Source of the DNA: JAWVZU01 sp033722075
Lineage (GTDB): Bacteria; Pseudomonadota; Gammaproteobacteria; Xanthomonadales; SZUA-38
Assembly (NCBI GenBank): GCA_033722075.1
Contig: JAWVZU010000028.1
Coordinates: 1-21,465, forward strand
Direction: 5' to 3'
DNA length: 21,465 nucleotides
How positions within the stretch are numbered: position 1 is the stretch's first letter; each line of letters opens with the position of its first letter. The notes under the pieces are model-generated. The model was not told the DNA's origin. It did no database searches and saw nothing but the letters and a program-made list of their open reading frames with translations. The position numbers and the translations under genes were made by a program. Positions 5,727-13,960 of this stretch are shown piece by piece.

Positions 5727-8495
5727 CTAGCGCTGATCGAGAACATCCGCCAGCCGTTCGCCCAGTACGGCGCTGATGTTGAAGTTCAGCTTGGCCACGA
5801 TGTGCGGGAAGAACTTCAGGTCCTTCTGCATCCGTTCGAAGTCGAAGCGCAGGGCGGTGACGGGCTTGGTCGCTGCCACGTCGGCGGTTCGCTCGATGTC
5901 GCGGATGTAGCCGACCTCGCCGAAGATCTGTCCGGGCTTGAGGATGGCCAGCGAGCGCTGCTGGTCTCCGTCGTGGCGGATCACCTCGGCTTCGCCTTCC
6001 AGGATAAGGTACATGCAGCGGCCGACCTCGCCCTGCTTGACCAGGCATTGACCGGCCTCGAACTCGCCCATCTCGGAAATCAGAATGGCCTTGCGGCGCT
6101 GGTAGTTCGACATGCCGGCAAACAGCGGGGCTGACTCCAGAACCTCGCGGTCGACCTTGATGCCAAGCATCTGGTACAGGCCGACCAGGCGAACCCGGGC
6201 CATGATGATGGGTGTGATCAGCAGATTGGCCACGATGGAAATCAGCATCGTGGCGGCCGCCAGGGCACCGAACTGGGCCACGACCGTGAAATTGGACATG
6301 AGCAGGACGCCGAAGCCCAGCGCCAGGGCGACGCTCGATACGATCAGCGGCGCCGCCACTTCGCCTACCGCCTGATGCACGGCGCCGACGAAATCCGAGG
6401 TGCGCCGGCAGAGCTCGTTGTAGCGGGCGAGCAGATGGATGGTCCCGTCGATGGCAATGCCCACGGCAATGACCGCAACCATGGCGGTACCCGGATTCAG
6501 CGGAATGTCCAGCAAGCCCATGAGACCGAACATCAGCGCGATCGGGATCACCGAGGGGATCATCGCGATGATGCCGCCCTTCAGCGAGGTGAACATGATC
6601 GACATGAGGACGAAGATCAGTCCGAGCAGCAGCGCAAGGGCCTTGACCTGGGCGACCATCAGGCTCTCGGCGGCCCGGTTGACCATCAGGTTTTCGCCGA
6701 TGATCTCGGCCTCCAGCGTGGGGCCGGTGAGCTGATCGACCACATCCTCCAGTTCGCGGATGTACTGATTGAGCGTATGGGAGTCGCTGATGCTGTGGCG
6801 CACGATGATGTTGGCCCGGCGATAGTCGTGGCTGACGTAGCTCTCGAGTTCGCCACGATGGAAGAACAGCAGGTATTGGGCGATGAGCTGACGTGTGGCC
6901 GGGATGGCGTCCCTGCCGAAATCGCCCTGGAATTCCCGGTTGATGTAGGCCAGATGATCGGCCAGCGAGATGCTCGAATCAAAGACGCCCTGCTTGTCCA
7001 TGAAGCGCTGGATCGAAGCCAGCCGTTTGACGTTTTCGGGCTCCAGGAACGCCTTGTCGTTCTCGGCCTCCACGGTGATGAAAAAGACCCGGATGCCCGC
7101 GAGGTCCTCGTGAATCATGTGGGTTTCCTGCACCAGAGGACGATCACTCGGAAAATAGGACAGCGGGTCGTTGGTGACGTAAAGCTTGGAGGCGTGATAG
7201 AGGAAGAACACGCAAAGAATGGCGGTGACCGCCAGGGTGCCTGTTGGGAAATGGTCCTGGGAAATCCGGAAGATCCGGATGATGTGGTTGGGCAGAGAGG
7301 GCCCGATCGATTGCGGGTCGGATTCCCTTGCAAAAGAAGCCGGAGGCTCGCCCCCTCCCAGGTGAGCCAGCACCAGAGGCACCGCAAAAATGGTGACGAT
7401 GCCGTTGGTGATCATTGCCAGCGTCGCCGCGATCGCGAACTGCTGAATCAAGGTGATGCTGCTGAGGAGGTTGCTCGCAAAGCCCAGGGCCGTGGTCAGC
7501 ACCGTCAGGACCAGCGGCAGGCCGACGTGGCGGGCCAGGTATTCGATGGCCTTGCCACGGGCAACCTTCTTGTCCACCGAGTCGCCTTGCTTGATCAGGC
7601 CGCGGAAGTAGGCCGCCATGATGTGGGTGTCTTCGGTGGACCCGATGACGATGATCAGCGAGGGAATCATCGCACTGAGGATATTCAGGGGGACGCCCAT
7701 CCAGCCCAGCAGCCCGAAGGTCCAGACGATGGACAGGCCGGAGGTGAGGATCGGGATGACTGCCGCCAGCGAGCTGCGCAGGAAGACGATGATGGCAACC
7801 ACCAGGACCAGCGCGGACAGCGGCCCCAGCACCTTGAAGTCTTCATAAAGGCTGGCCTTGAGTTCTGCATTGATCCGGGGCGGGCCGACCTGGAAGATCC
7901 GCTCGAAGTCCTTCGCATGACGCTCCACCGCCTCCTCGATTCCGGCGTACAGCACCGGGTTGATGTCCTGCGGCTCTTCCGGCTCGTGGGCAGTGACGAT
8001 GATGGCGGTCACGTCGCCCTGGTCGGAGAAGAAATTGCCCAGGTAAAGCGGGTTGTCCAGGGCGCGACGGCGCGCGGCCTCCGCCTCCTCCGCGGTGTCG
8101 GGAATGCCGTCCAGGACCGGTGTGGACTGGACTTCGACAGGTCCGTCGGGGCCGGATTCGCCGCGGATCGTGCGCAGGCTGAACAGGCTGTCGACCCGAT
8201 AGACGTGGTCGATCTGCTTCAAGGACCGCTGCAGGTCGTCCAGTGCCCGCAGCTTCTCCGGGGTCCAGAGCTCCGGATCGTGGACATAGACGATGGTCTT
8301 GTTGTCGGATCCGAATTCGCTCATCACCCGCTGATGGATCAGCTTGGCCGGATCGTCGGCCGGAATCAGCGAATTGAAGCTGGTGTCGATGGTGAGGCGG
8401 GGGAGTCCGGCGGCCGTGACGGCGGTAATCGCCAGCAGGGCCAGGAGTACCGGTCCCGGGCGCCGAATCCCCAACAGAAACAGATTGGAAATCAT
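5727..8495 (-). CDS. RND-superfamily (MmpL/HpnN-like) exporter fused to a cyclic-nucleotide-binding-like domain
   Basis: The product is 922 residues. It has the two-fold RND plan: TM1 at about 14-31, a periplasmic loop to 220, a cluster of helices at about 222-378 (sterol-sensing-like, with the polar STEDTH motif at 286-291), TM7 near 420-436, a second loop to about 612, and a second helix cluster at 615-768 containing GIAIDGTIH at 679-687. RND pumps of this size without an adaptor move lipids or hopanoids across the inner membrane. Unusually, residues 788-920 form a cyclic-nucleotide-binding-like domain with FGEVGYIRDIERTADVAA at 858-875. The phosphate-contact Glu860 and Arg869 are kept, but Asp replaces the usual Ser/Thr after the Ala. 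The start overlaps the LolA-like gene by ATGA. Calls by residue pattern; TM limits are approximate. Confidence 0.92.
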   Translation of the reverse strand: MISNLFLLGIRRPGPVLLALLAITAVTAAGLPRLTIDTSFNSLIPADDPAKLIHQRVMSEFGSDNKTIVYVHDPELWTPEKLRALDDLQRSLKQIDHVYRVDSLFSLRTIRGESGPDGPVEVQSTPVLDGIPDTAEEAEAARRRALDNPLYLGNFFSDQGDVTAIIVTAHEPEEPQDINPVLYAGIEEAVERHAKDFERIFQVGPPRINAELKASLYEDFKVLGPLSALVLVVAIIVFLRSSLAAVIPILTSGLSIVWTFGLLGWMGVPLNILSAMIPSLIIVIGSTEDTHIMAAYFRGLIKQGDSVDKKVARGKAIEYLARHVGLPLVLTVLTTALGFASNLLSSITLIQQFAIAATLAMITNGIVTIFAVPLVLAHLGGGEPPASFARESDPQSIGPSLPNHIIRIFRISQDHFPTGTLAVTAILCVFFLYHASKLYVTNDPLSYFPSDRPLVQETHMIHEDLAGIRVFFITVEAENDKAFLEPENVKRLASIQRFMDKQGVFDSSISLADHLAYINREFQGDFGRDAIPATRQLIAQYLLFFHRGELESYVSHDYRRANIIVRHSISDSHTLNQYIRELEDVVDQLTGPTLEAEIIGENLMVNRAAESLMVAQVKALALLLGLIFVLMSIMFTSLKGGIIAMIPSVIPIALMFGLMGLLDIPLNPGTAMVAVIAVGIAIDGTIHLLARYNELCRRTSDFVGAVHQAVGEVAAPLIVSSVALALGFGVLLMSNFTVVAQFGALAAATMLISIVANLLITPIIMARVRLVGLYQMLGIKVDREVLESAPLFAGMSNYQRRKAILISEMGEFEAGQCLVKQGEVGRCMYLILEGEAEVIRHDGDQQRSLAILKPGQIFGEVGYIRDIERTADVAATKPVTALRFDFERMQKDLKFFPHIVAKLNFNISAVLGERLADVLDQR

Positions 8496-9394
8496 GGCGC
8501 GGCGTTCTCCTCGTCCGTTTCACCGGCGGTGTCGAGCTCCGGGCCTGGCGTCTCATCGGGTTCTTCCGGTGGGGGCACGTTGCTGTAGAGCCATTCGGCG
8601 GTGAAGAGGTGCTCCGGCACGTAGTCTTCGGAGAATACCCGGCGATCCACCTTGACGATCGACTGGTGATCTTCCGCCCGGTTGTCCATGAGGATCATGT
8701 TGGCGCGCCACATGTCGCCGTCCACCGGCACCAGATCGTGGTGGGTCTGGCGTTTCTTCAGGCGGCCGAGATCGTCGAAATGGTCGGTCCGGGAAATGTA
8801 CAGGCCATCCTGGAGTATGAAGTGCCTGCGCACCGGCGGATCGGAGGCGGCGTCGTCTACCGGGCGAAAGACATCCACGACGTAGCACGGGATCTCATTG
8901 ACCAATACGTTCTCGCGTCGCCGGTACGAATAGTCTGCGAGGCTTTCCCCGGTGAGGTCTTCGATGGAGAAATCGGTGCCGAGAAAGTGATCGTCGTCAT
9001 GTCCCGACGGCCCGATGGTCACGGTGCCGTTGCTGATCAGCTGGCGACCCAGGGCAGGCAGATAGATTTCCTTGCGAATCCGGTCGTCGGGCGTGCGGTG
9101 GGCCAGCAGGGCCACGCCCTTGACCTCGGGTGGCGAATCGAACAGCAGGAGGATCTGGGCGCCGCCTTTGTCATCCACCCGCGAGTACCGTCGAAGCTTG
9201 CGGGTATCCCGCTTGCCGAGACGATCGATCAGCACCATGGACTGCACTTCGAAGACGTAGGGATATTGGCGGTGGCGCTGATAGACGCCCTCCATCAGTT
9301 CTCGCCCGGTCGCATCGGGCAACGAATCGGCAACCACTTCGTCGGCGAGCGGTGCCAGTCCGATCAGTCCCCAGAATGCGGCCGCAAGGATCAT
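8492..9394 (-). CDS. Periplasmic LolA-like outer-membrane lipoprotein-sorting protein
   Basis: The product is 300 residues. A signal peptide is visible (MILAAAFWGLIGLAPLADEV), with likely cleavage near 17-22. The mature part resembles the LolA-like family often annotated as outer membrane lipoprotein-sorting protein and often encoded beside MmpL-type RND pumps. Motifs include a helix with RELMEGVY, strands around LLLFDSPPEVKGVALL (82-97), EIYLPALGR (109-117), FLGTDFSIEDL (137-147) and MWRANMILMDN (228-238). The family fold is a half-barrel that carries lipid or lipoprotein. The C-terminal 25 residues are acidic and Pro-rich. I chose the ATG at 9394 because it overlaps the pqiC stop by ATGA, has GGAGAGG about 10 nt upstream, and yields the signal peptide. 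The frame is open to 9766, but that part is Arg/Pro-rich noise. Confidence 0.85.
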   Translation of the reverse strand: MILAAAFWGLIGLAPLADEVVADSLPDATGRELMEGVYQRHRQYPYVFEVQSMVLIDRLGKRDTRKLRRYSRVDDKGGAQILLLFDSPPEVKGVALLAHRTPDDRIRKEIYLPALGRQLISNGTVTIGPSGHDDDHFLGTDFSIEDLTGESLADYSYRRRENVLVNEIPCYVVDVFRPVDDAASDPPVRRHFILQDGLYISRTDHFDDLGRLKKRQTHHDLVPVDGDMWRANMILMDNRAEDHQSIVKVDRRVFSEDYVPEHLFTAEWLYSNVPPPEEPDETPGPELDTAGETDEENAAP

Positions 9395-10020
9395 CCGGAT
9401 GATGCCTCTCCTGCCGCGTTCGATTCGGCAATCGAGCGGGCGATTCGCCGGCTCAGTTCGCCGAAGAGCTGTCTCATCTGACCGACCAGGGCCCCATAGT
9501 CGCCGGCCGGGAAAGGCCTTTCGCCAGCAAGATTGACCCGTTCGGTGGCAATCGCCGTACCGTCCGGCAGCGCCAGCTGCCAGCGGGCGACCAGGTGAAC
9601 CCGGCGGTCCGCGCGGGCCTCGAACTCGTCGATGTCGATGAGCAGGCGCAGGTCGGGTCGGGACGCGAGCCGGTTGAAGGGTGTCGCAACGTCCACCGTG
9701 CCCAGCAGTTCGGTCAGGTTGCGGGAGAGGGTTCGCGCAAGGTTCTTGCGCAAGGTCTCGCCCCACTGGTGGGCTTCGGAGAAGCGCAGCCGGTTTTGGC
9801 TCGTCCGGCTCGCAATCTGGTAGCGCTCCAGGTACTGGGGAATGCGCAGGTCCAGGATCTCGATCGAGAGGTCGGTTTCCCGGATCGGCTCGGCGTCCAC
9901 GGGATCGATAAGATAGTAGGCAATTCCCGGACCGCCCCCGCTGCTGGAACAGCCACCGGCGACGAGCACGACCAATAGCATCAGGACCGTCCCTGTTCGG
10001 TTTGCCAAGCCATCCATCAT
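9391..10020 (-). CDS. pqiC: PqiC-like MCE-system outer-membrane lipoprotein
   Basis: The product is 209 residues. The N-terminus has a lipoprotein signal with a lipobox ending in Cys24 (LVAGGC). The next residues are SSSGGGPG, without Asp at +2, so sorting to the outer membrane is expected. The mature domain reads AYYLIDP, then SIEILDLRIPQYLERYQIA and a helix FSEAHQWGETLRKNLARTLS. This is the pattern of the ABC-transport auxiliary/PqiC (DUF330-type) family. In Escherichia coli PqiC partners with the PqiB tunnel at the outer membrane. Gene order A-B-C is conserved here. It overlaps pqiB upstream and the LolA-like gene downstream, each by ATGA. Two adjacent ATG codons start the gene; the first (10018-10020) is used here. 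Confidence 0.87.
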   Translation of the reverse strand: MMDGLANRTGTVLMLLVVLVAGGCSSSGGGPGIAYYLIDPVDAEPIRETDLSIEILDLRIPQYLERYQIASRTSQNRLRFSEAHQWGETLRKNLARTLSRNLTELLGTVDVATPFNRLASRPDLRLLIDIDEFEARADRRVHLVARWQLALPDGTAIATERVNLAGERPFPAGDYGALVGQMRQLFGELSRRIARSIAESNAAGEASSG

Positions 10021-11693
10021 GGTTCCTCCGTCTCCGGTTCTTCCGGTTCGTCCCGCCCGAAGATCAGCGCGTTGGGCTTGCGTTGCAGGAGTTCCAGCAG
10101 GGCGCGGATCGCCCGCGAGGTTTCCTCGAGTTCCGCCGTCATCCGGTTCAGGTTGTACTGGAGCGGCGAGTTCGGGACCAGCACTTCATTGGTCAGCGCC
10201 AGGGTCTCCTCGAGGTCGCCCAGGACTTCCCTGGCCGCAGCGATCGTCTCGTCCACGCGGCCTTCTTCAACGTCGCGGAGTACGTTCTTCAAGGCCCGCA
10301 TGGAGGCCTGCAGGTCGGTCACCGTCTCTTCCGATTCGGCCGTATTGATCAATTCATCCGCGCCCTCGAGGATGCCCAGCAGGTGCCCGGCGATGTCGTC
10401 CAGTTCGACCTGGTCGAGCTGGGCGACGAGCCCCTGGAGGGTCGAGGTCAGGGCCTCGAAGGTGCCGGGCACGGTCGGCAGCTCGGGGTAGGGCGTGTCC
10501 GGTCCACCCCGCCGGTTGAGCGGCGAGTTGGGGAACATGTCCAGGGCCACGTAGAGCTGCCCGGTGAGCAGGCTCCCGGTCTGCAGCTGAGCTCGCAGGC
10601 CGCGGTCGACCAGGGTCTGCAGGGTCGCTTCCGGCGGGGTGTCCGCGTCCGGCGTGCGATCGACGATGCGATCGGGTTCCAGCTCCACCAGCACCGGAAT
10701 CTGAAACGTCGTGTCGACACGGTTGAACTCGAGACTGACGTCCAGCACTTCCCCGATCTTGATGCCCTTGAACTCGACCGGTGCCCCGGGATTGAGGCCG
10801 CGTACGGAGCCCTCGAAATACAGCACGAAACGGAGCTTCCTGGTGTAGGCGCGAGCCTGGATGGCCTCGTAGCTGTCGTGCAGCGTGAAGACGAGGTCGG
10901 AAATGTCCGCCGGGGTGTACTCCAGGCTGTCCGGCGTGTCGAAGGCGATGCCCCCGAAGATCATCGAGACCAGTGATGCGGTGCGCACCTGGACCCCGTC
11001 GGCCCCGAGGGAGACATCGATGCCGCTGATGTTCCAGAAGCGCGTGTTGCCGCGAATCAGCTGGTCGAACGGGTCGCGTACGAAGGCATAGATGTAGACG
11101 CTCTCCGCATCGTTGGCAAGTTCCTTGCCCAGCACTTCGCCGGCCAGCAGCCCCTGGTAATAGATCGGCGAGCCGGCGTCGACCGAACCGAGGTCATCGG
11201 TGATCAGGGTGATCCGCGAACCCGCGTCGTCGGTGGTGATCAAGGGCTGCTCTTCCAGACCCACGAAATGTTTCTGCGGCGCGCCCGGTCCCGGATCGAT
11301 CTCGATATAGGCACCGGAGACCAGCGTTTCCAGGCCCGAGACGCCGCGCACGCTGAGCTGCGGCTTGACCACCCAGAAGCGCGTATTGCGGCGCAGGAAA
11401 TTGTCCATGCCCTGGTTGAACTTGGCGGTGAGGATGACGCTTTCGAAGTCATCCGCAAACTGGACATCCTCGATCACCCCGATGTCGACGCTCTTGTACT
11501 TGATCTTGGTTTTCCCGACCTCGATCCCCTCGGCGGTCTTGAAGCTGATGGTCGCCTCCGGTCCCTGCTCGGACAGGGTCTTGACGATGAGCCAGCCGCC
11601 GATCAGCACGGTGACCAGGGGAATCAGCCAGACGACCGATGGACCGGTGCGTTGCTTCACGCTCGGTGAGGCGACCTGTGACCCGTTGCTCAT
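10017..11693 (-). CDS. pqiB: PqiB, intermembrane MCE-domain tunnel protein
   Basis: The product is 558 residues, close to the 546 of E. coli PqiB. One TM helix at about 19-39 anchors it in the inner membrane. Three MCE domains follow: about 45-135 (start TISFKTAEGIEVGKTKIKYK), 160-252 (ITLITDDLGSVDAGSPIYYQ) and 285-386 (VLYFEGSVRGLNPGAPVEFK). Each has the G-x-x-V-x-x-x-G-x-x-I/V-G core. A long helical region at about 410-540 would form the hexameric needle that spans the periplasm. The acidic Glu/Pro tail is odd but short. In E. coli the protein moves lipids between the membranes. It overlaps pqiA and pqiC by ATGA at both ends, so the three should be made in fixed ratio. Confidence 0.95.
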   Translation of the reverse strand: MSNGSQVASPSVKQRTGPSVVWLIPLVTVLIGGWLIVKTLSEQGPEATISFKTAEGIEVGKTKIKYKSVDIGVIEDVQFADDFESVILTAKFNQGMDNFLRRNTRFWVVKPQLSVRGVSGLETLVSGAYIEIDPGPGAPQKHFVGLEEQPLITTDDAGSRITLITDDLGSVDAGSPIYYQGLLAGEVLGKELANDAESVYIYAFVRDPFDQLIRGNTRFWNISGIDVSLGADGVQVRTASLVSMIFGGIAFDTPDSLEYTPADISDLVFTLHDSYEAIQARAYTRKLRFVLYFEGSVRGLNPGAPVEFKGIKIGEVLDVSLEFNRVDTTFQIPVLVELEPDRIVDRTPDADTPPEATLQTLVDRGLRAQLQTGSLLTGQLYVALDMFPNSPLNRRGGPDTPYPELPTVPGTFEALTSTLQGLVAQLDQVELDDIAGHLLGILEGADELINTAESEETVTDLQASMRALKNVLRDVEEGRVDETIAAAREVLGDLEETLALTNEVLVPNSPLQYNLNRMTAELEETSRAIRALLELLQRKPNALIFGRDEPEEPETEEP

Positions 11694-12985
11694 GCCGGAG
11701 CCTCCCCGCCCTCAGTGACGGCGTCGTCTCGCAGATCGGCGCGATCCCAGATCAGCCTCGAATCGAAGTTGTGCGCCGCGAACATGGTCAGGATGACCGC
11801 GGCGCCGAAGAAGCTGGCGCCGAGGCCCGGTTCGACCGTGGCCAGCAGCCCGAGCCTGACCAGCCCCGACAGCAGGCCGACCAGGAAGACGTCCACCATG
11901 GACCAGGCGCCGATGACCTCGGTCACGCGGTACAGAAAGGTCCGGTCCCGGGGACGCCAGTTGGAACCGCTCTGTACCGAGTGGAGCAGAAAGCCGAGGG
12001 TCAACAGTTTGAGCGCGGGGACGACAACGCTGGCGAAGAAGACGATCAAGGCCAGCCCCCACATGCCGCCTTCGATGAGGTGGATCACGCCACTCATGAT
12101 CGTGTCCGGCTGACCCTGACCCAGCTTCTGGACATTCAGCACCGGCAGCAGGTTGGCGGGAATGAGCATGACCGCGGCCGCCACCATGAGTGCCCAGGTG
12201 CGCTCGATGCTGTTGCTTACCCGATGATGCATCGCGGCACCACAGCGCGGGCAGGCATGGGGCTCACCGTGCGCACCCTCCACGCGAAGGAGTCCGCAGG
12301 CATGACAATTCAGCACCCGATCGCCGGCATTGACCTGGTCCGCGGTGAGCTGGCGCTGCGGGCTATGGGTCCAGATCACGTCGGGATCGAGATTGGCTCG
12401 GGCGGCGCTGAAGACCAGCAAGGTGCCGGCCAACGCGTAGAGGCCGATACCGGGGACGACGGTGGCCAGGTCCTGCAGCTTCACGATGGAGATCAGGGTG
12501 CCGAGCATGAAGACGCCGATCAGGCTCCAGGGCGCGAGGGCGTTGACGGTGCGAAAAACCGGTCCGGCGGCCGGCGGATGAAACCCGGCCCGAACGCACA
12601 GCAGGAGATAGAGGGTGCCGATGATGGTGACGAAGGGAAACAGGATGCTGGTCAGGAAGACGACCAGCCCCAGTTCGCCCATGCCGAACTCATAGAGCGC
12701 AAAACCGCCCGAGAACACCTGGTTGACCTCCATCCGTCCGGCCGCCTTCATGGCGAGAAATGGGTAGGCATTGGCGATGGTGAGCAGGATCAGACTGGAG
12801 AGGAACAGGGCAATGCTGCGATCCAGCGTATTGGGGATGTTGCTGTAGAGGTTGCGTCCGCAGCGCACGCAGTCGGCGCGTGCCCCCTTGGGGATGGGCT
12901 CGCGTTGGTGCAACGCGTCGCACTCGTGACACGCAACCAGCGTGTCGGCGCCGGCGCTTTCCTTGTCCGAGTCAGATCCGATCAC
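11690..12985 (-). CDS. pqiA: PqiA, inner-membrane paraquat-inducible protein A
   Basis: From the GTG at 12985 the product is 431 residues (E. coli PqiA has 417). It has two tandem PqiA units, each a cytosolic zinc ribbon followed by about four membrane helices. Ribbon 1 has C19-x2-C22 and C39-x2-C42; ribbon 2 has C227-x2-C230 and C245-x2-C248. The first helix (about 57-79) contains NAYPFLAMK and the second unit NLLPVLNV, the usual family signatures. The frame stays open to a TTG at 13030. I prefer the GTG because a candidate extended -10 at 13043-13051 would leave the TTG a leader of only about 6 nt, and because the N-terminal length then matches the family. This is the first gene of the unit. 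Confidence 0.93.
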   Translation of the reverse strand: MIGSDSDKESAGADTLVACHECDALHQREPIPKGARADCVRCGRNLYSNIPNTLDRSIALFLSSLILLTIANAYPFLAMKAAGRMEVNQVFSGGFALYEFGMGELGLVVFLTSILFPFVTIIGTLYLLLCVRAGFHPPAAGPVFRTVNALAPWSLIGVFMLGTLISIVKLQDLATVVPGIGLYALAGTLLVFSAARANLDPDVIWTHSPQRQLTADQVNAGDRVLNCHACGLLRVEGAHGEPHACPRCGAAMHHRVSNSIERTWALMVAAAVMLIPANLLPVLNVQKLGQGQPDTIMSGVIHLIEGGMWGLALIVFFASVVVPALKLLTLGFLLHSVQSGSNWRPRDRTFLYRVTEVIGAWSMVDVFLVGLLSGLVRLGLLATVEPGLGASFFGAAVILTMFAAHNFDSRLIWDRADLRDDAVTEGGEAPA

Positions 12986-13042
12986 CGTTCCACGGCCCCC
13001 CACGCGTGCACAGCTTGTCCCCGTAGCCAAAACAGGAATCGC

Positions 13043-13051
13043 AGTGTAACA
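13043..13051 (-). promoter_or_regulatory. Candidate extended -10 promoter element of pqiA
   Basis: The minus strand reads TGTTACACT, an extended -10 (TGn followed by TACACT). The -35 at 17-nt spacing is poor, as is common for extended -10 promoters. Transcription would start near 13036, giving a leader of about 50 nt before the GTG start of pqiA. This is a pattern match only. Confidence 0.3.
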
Positions 13052-13129
13052 AGTTCGACCGTGAAATCCCGATTGTTTTCTGTACCTTGCCGCGGTCTGC
13101 CGATGGATCGCCCGGCTGCCGCGTGCTAG

Positions 13130-13147
13130 CGTTTGATCAAACGTTTG
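13130..13147. promoter_or_regulatory. Overlapping palindromes, candidate repressor operator
   Basis: CGTTTGATCAAACG at 13130-13143 is a perfect 14-nt palindrome. CAAACGTTTG at 13138-13147 is a perfect 10-nt palindrome sharing its right half. The run thus holds three alternating GTTTG/CAAAC half-sites. The shape suits a dimeric repressor such as a TetR-family protein. It ends inside the GGAGG ribosome site of the dimethylargininase gene, so occupancy would block transcription or translation. The regulator is unknown. Confidence 0.5.
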
Positions 13148-13150
13148 GAG
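13146..13150 (+). promoter_or_regulatory. Shine-Dalgarno GGAGG that fixes the GTG start at 13159
   Basis: GGAGG lies 8 nt before GTG at 13159. No upstream ATG in this frame has a comparable site, and homology to dimethylargininases begins right after this GTG. Confidence 0.7.
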
Positions 13151-13158
13151 GCGTTGGC

Positions 13159-13938
13159 GTGGGCATCGACCATCACTTCACCAGGGCTATCGTCCGCCAG
13201 CCACCGATGACGGCAGGTCACGGCCTGACGACGGCCGGTCTCGGCATGCCGGATTTTCCGCTGCTCGCCAAGCAGCACGTGGAGTACGTCGATGCGCTGC
13301 GCTGGGCCGGTCTGGAGGTCGAGATCCTGCCGGCAATGGGCGACCTGCCGGACAGCTATTTCGTGGAAGATGCGGCGATCGTACTCCCGGACCTGGCCGT
13401 GTTGACGCGCCCGGCGGCGCCGGAGCGAGCGCCCGAGCCGGCGCGTATTGCGCCGACCCTGTCCCGGTGGTTTCCGGAGATCGCGGAGATTCGCCCGCCC
13501 GGCTTCCTGGACGGTGGCGACGTGCTGATCACGGGCAACGTCGTAATGGTCGGCCTGTCGGAGCGGACCAACCGGGAGGGCGCCGATCAACTGGGGCGTC
13601 TGCTGGCGCCGCTGGGTTATGAGCTGCGAGTGCTGGAAGTGAAAGAAGGCCTGCATCTCAAGTCGGGATTGACCCCGATCGCCGAGTTCATCCTGCTTGG
13701 TTGCCGGGCCTATGCCGGACAGGAAGCGCTGGACGGCTTCGAGTTGATCGAAGTCGCGCAGACCGAAGCCTATGCGGCCAACGCGCTGCGCCTCAATGAC
13801 GTGCTGTTGCTGGCTGACGGTCATCCTGAAGTGAACGACCGCCTGGATGAACTCGAAGGTGTGATGCTCGTCCCCCTCGAAATGTCGGAAATCGCCAAGA
13901 TGGACGGCGGTCTGAGCTGCCTGTCCCTGCGCTGGTAG
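13159..13938 (+). CDS. ddaH: N(G),N(G)-dimethylarginine dimethylaminohydrolase (dimethylargininase)
   Basis: The product is 259 residues of the pentein fold. It hydrolyses asymmetric dimethylarginine or monomethylarginine to citrulline plus the methylamine. Key positions line up with human DDAH1 and the Pseudomonas enzyme: SYFVEDAA at 66-73 (substrate-binding Glu70/Asp71), FLDGGDVLITG at 116-126 (catalytic acid Asp118), VGLSERTN at 131-138, catalytic His166 in GLHLKSG, and nucleophile Cys254 in GGLSCLS near the C-terminus. The sequence looks closer to the animal-type enzyme than to arginine deiminase. I start it at GTG 13159 because of the GGAGG 8 nt upstream; the frame is open from 13087, but that part is not family-like. 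It is the first gene of a four-gene plus-strand run. Confidence 0.93.
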   Translation: MGIDHHFTRAIVRQPPMTAGHGLTTAGLGMPDFPLLAKQHVEYVDALRWAGLEVEILPAMGDLPDSYFVEDAAIVLPDLAVLTRPAAPERAPEPARIAPTLSRWFPEIAEIRPPGFLDGGDVLITGNVVMVGLSERTNREGADQLGRLLAPLGYELRVLEVKEGLHLKSGLTPIAEFILLGCRAYAGQEALDGFELIEVAQTEAYAANALRLNDVLLLADGHPEVNDRLDELEGVMLVPLEMSEIAKMDGGLSCLSLRW

Positions 13939-13960
13939 GCACCCTCCAGAGAATTGGCCA

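Larger units (their letters stand above)
13031..13158. other. Divergent promoter region between the pqi unit and the arginine cluster
   Basis: The stretch separates two divergent multi-gene units, so it should carry both promoters. It holds an extended -10 candidate for pqiA (13043-13051) and overlapping palindromes (13130-13147) beside the ribosome site of the dimethylargininase gene. A TGCTAGCGT at 13124-13132 could serve as an extended -10 for the rightward unit. If so, the palindromes cover its start of transcription. No regulator gene sits here. Confidence 0.45.

Noticed and set aside
6375..8588. A 737-codon open frame on the plus strand opposite the RND exporter
   Set aside because: It is antisense to a clear RND protein, is rich in His, Gln, Asp and Arg, and shows no domain or ribosome site. 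It is a by-product of GC-rich codon use.
11639..13129. A 496-codon open frame on the plus strand opposite pqiA
   Set aside because: The product is low-complexity and Gln/Asp/Gly-rich and mirrors the pqiA coding frame; pqiA is unambiguous.
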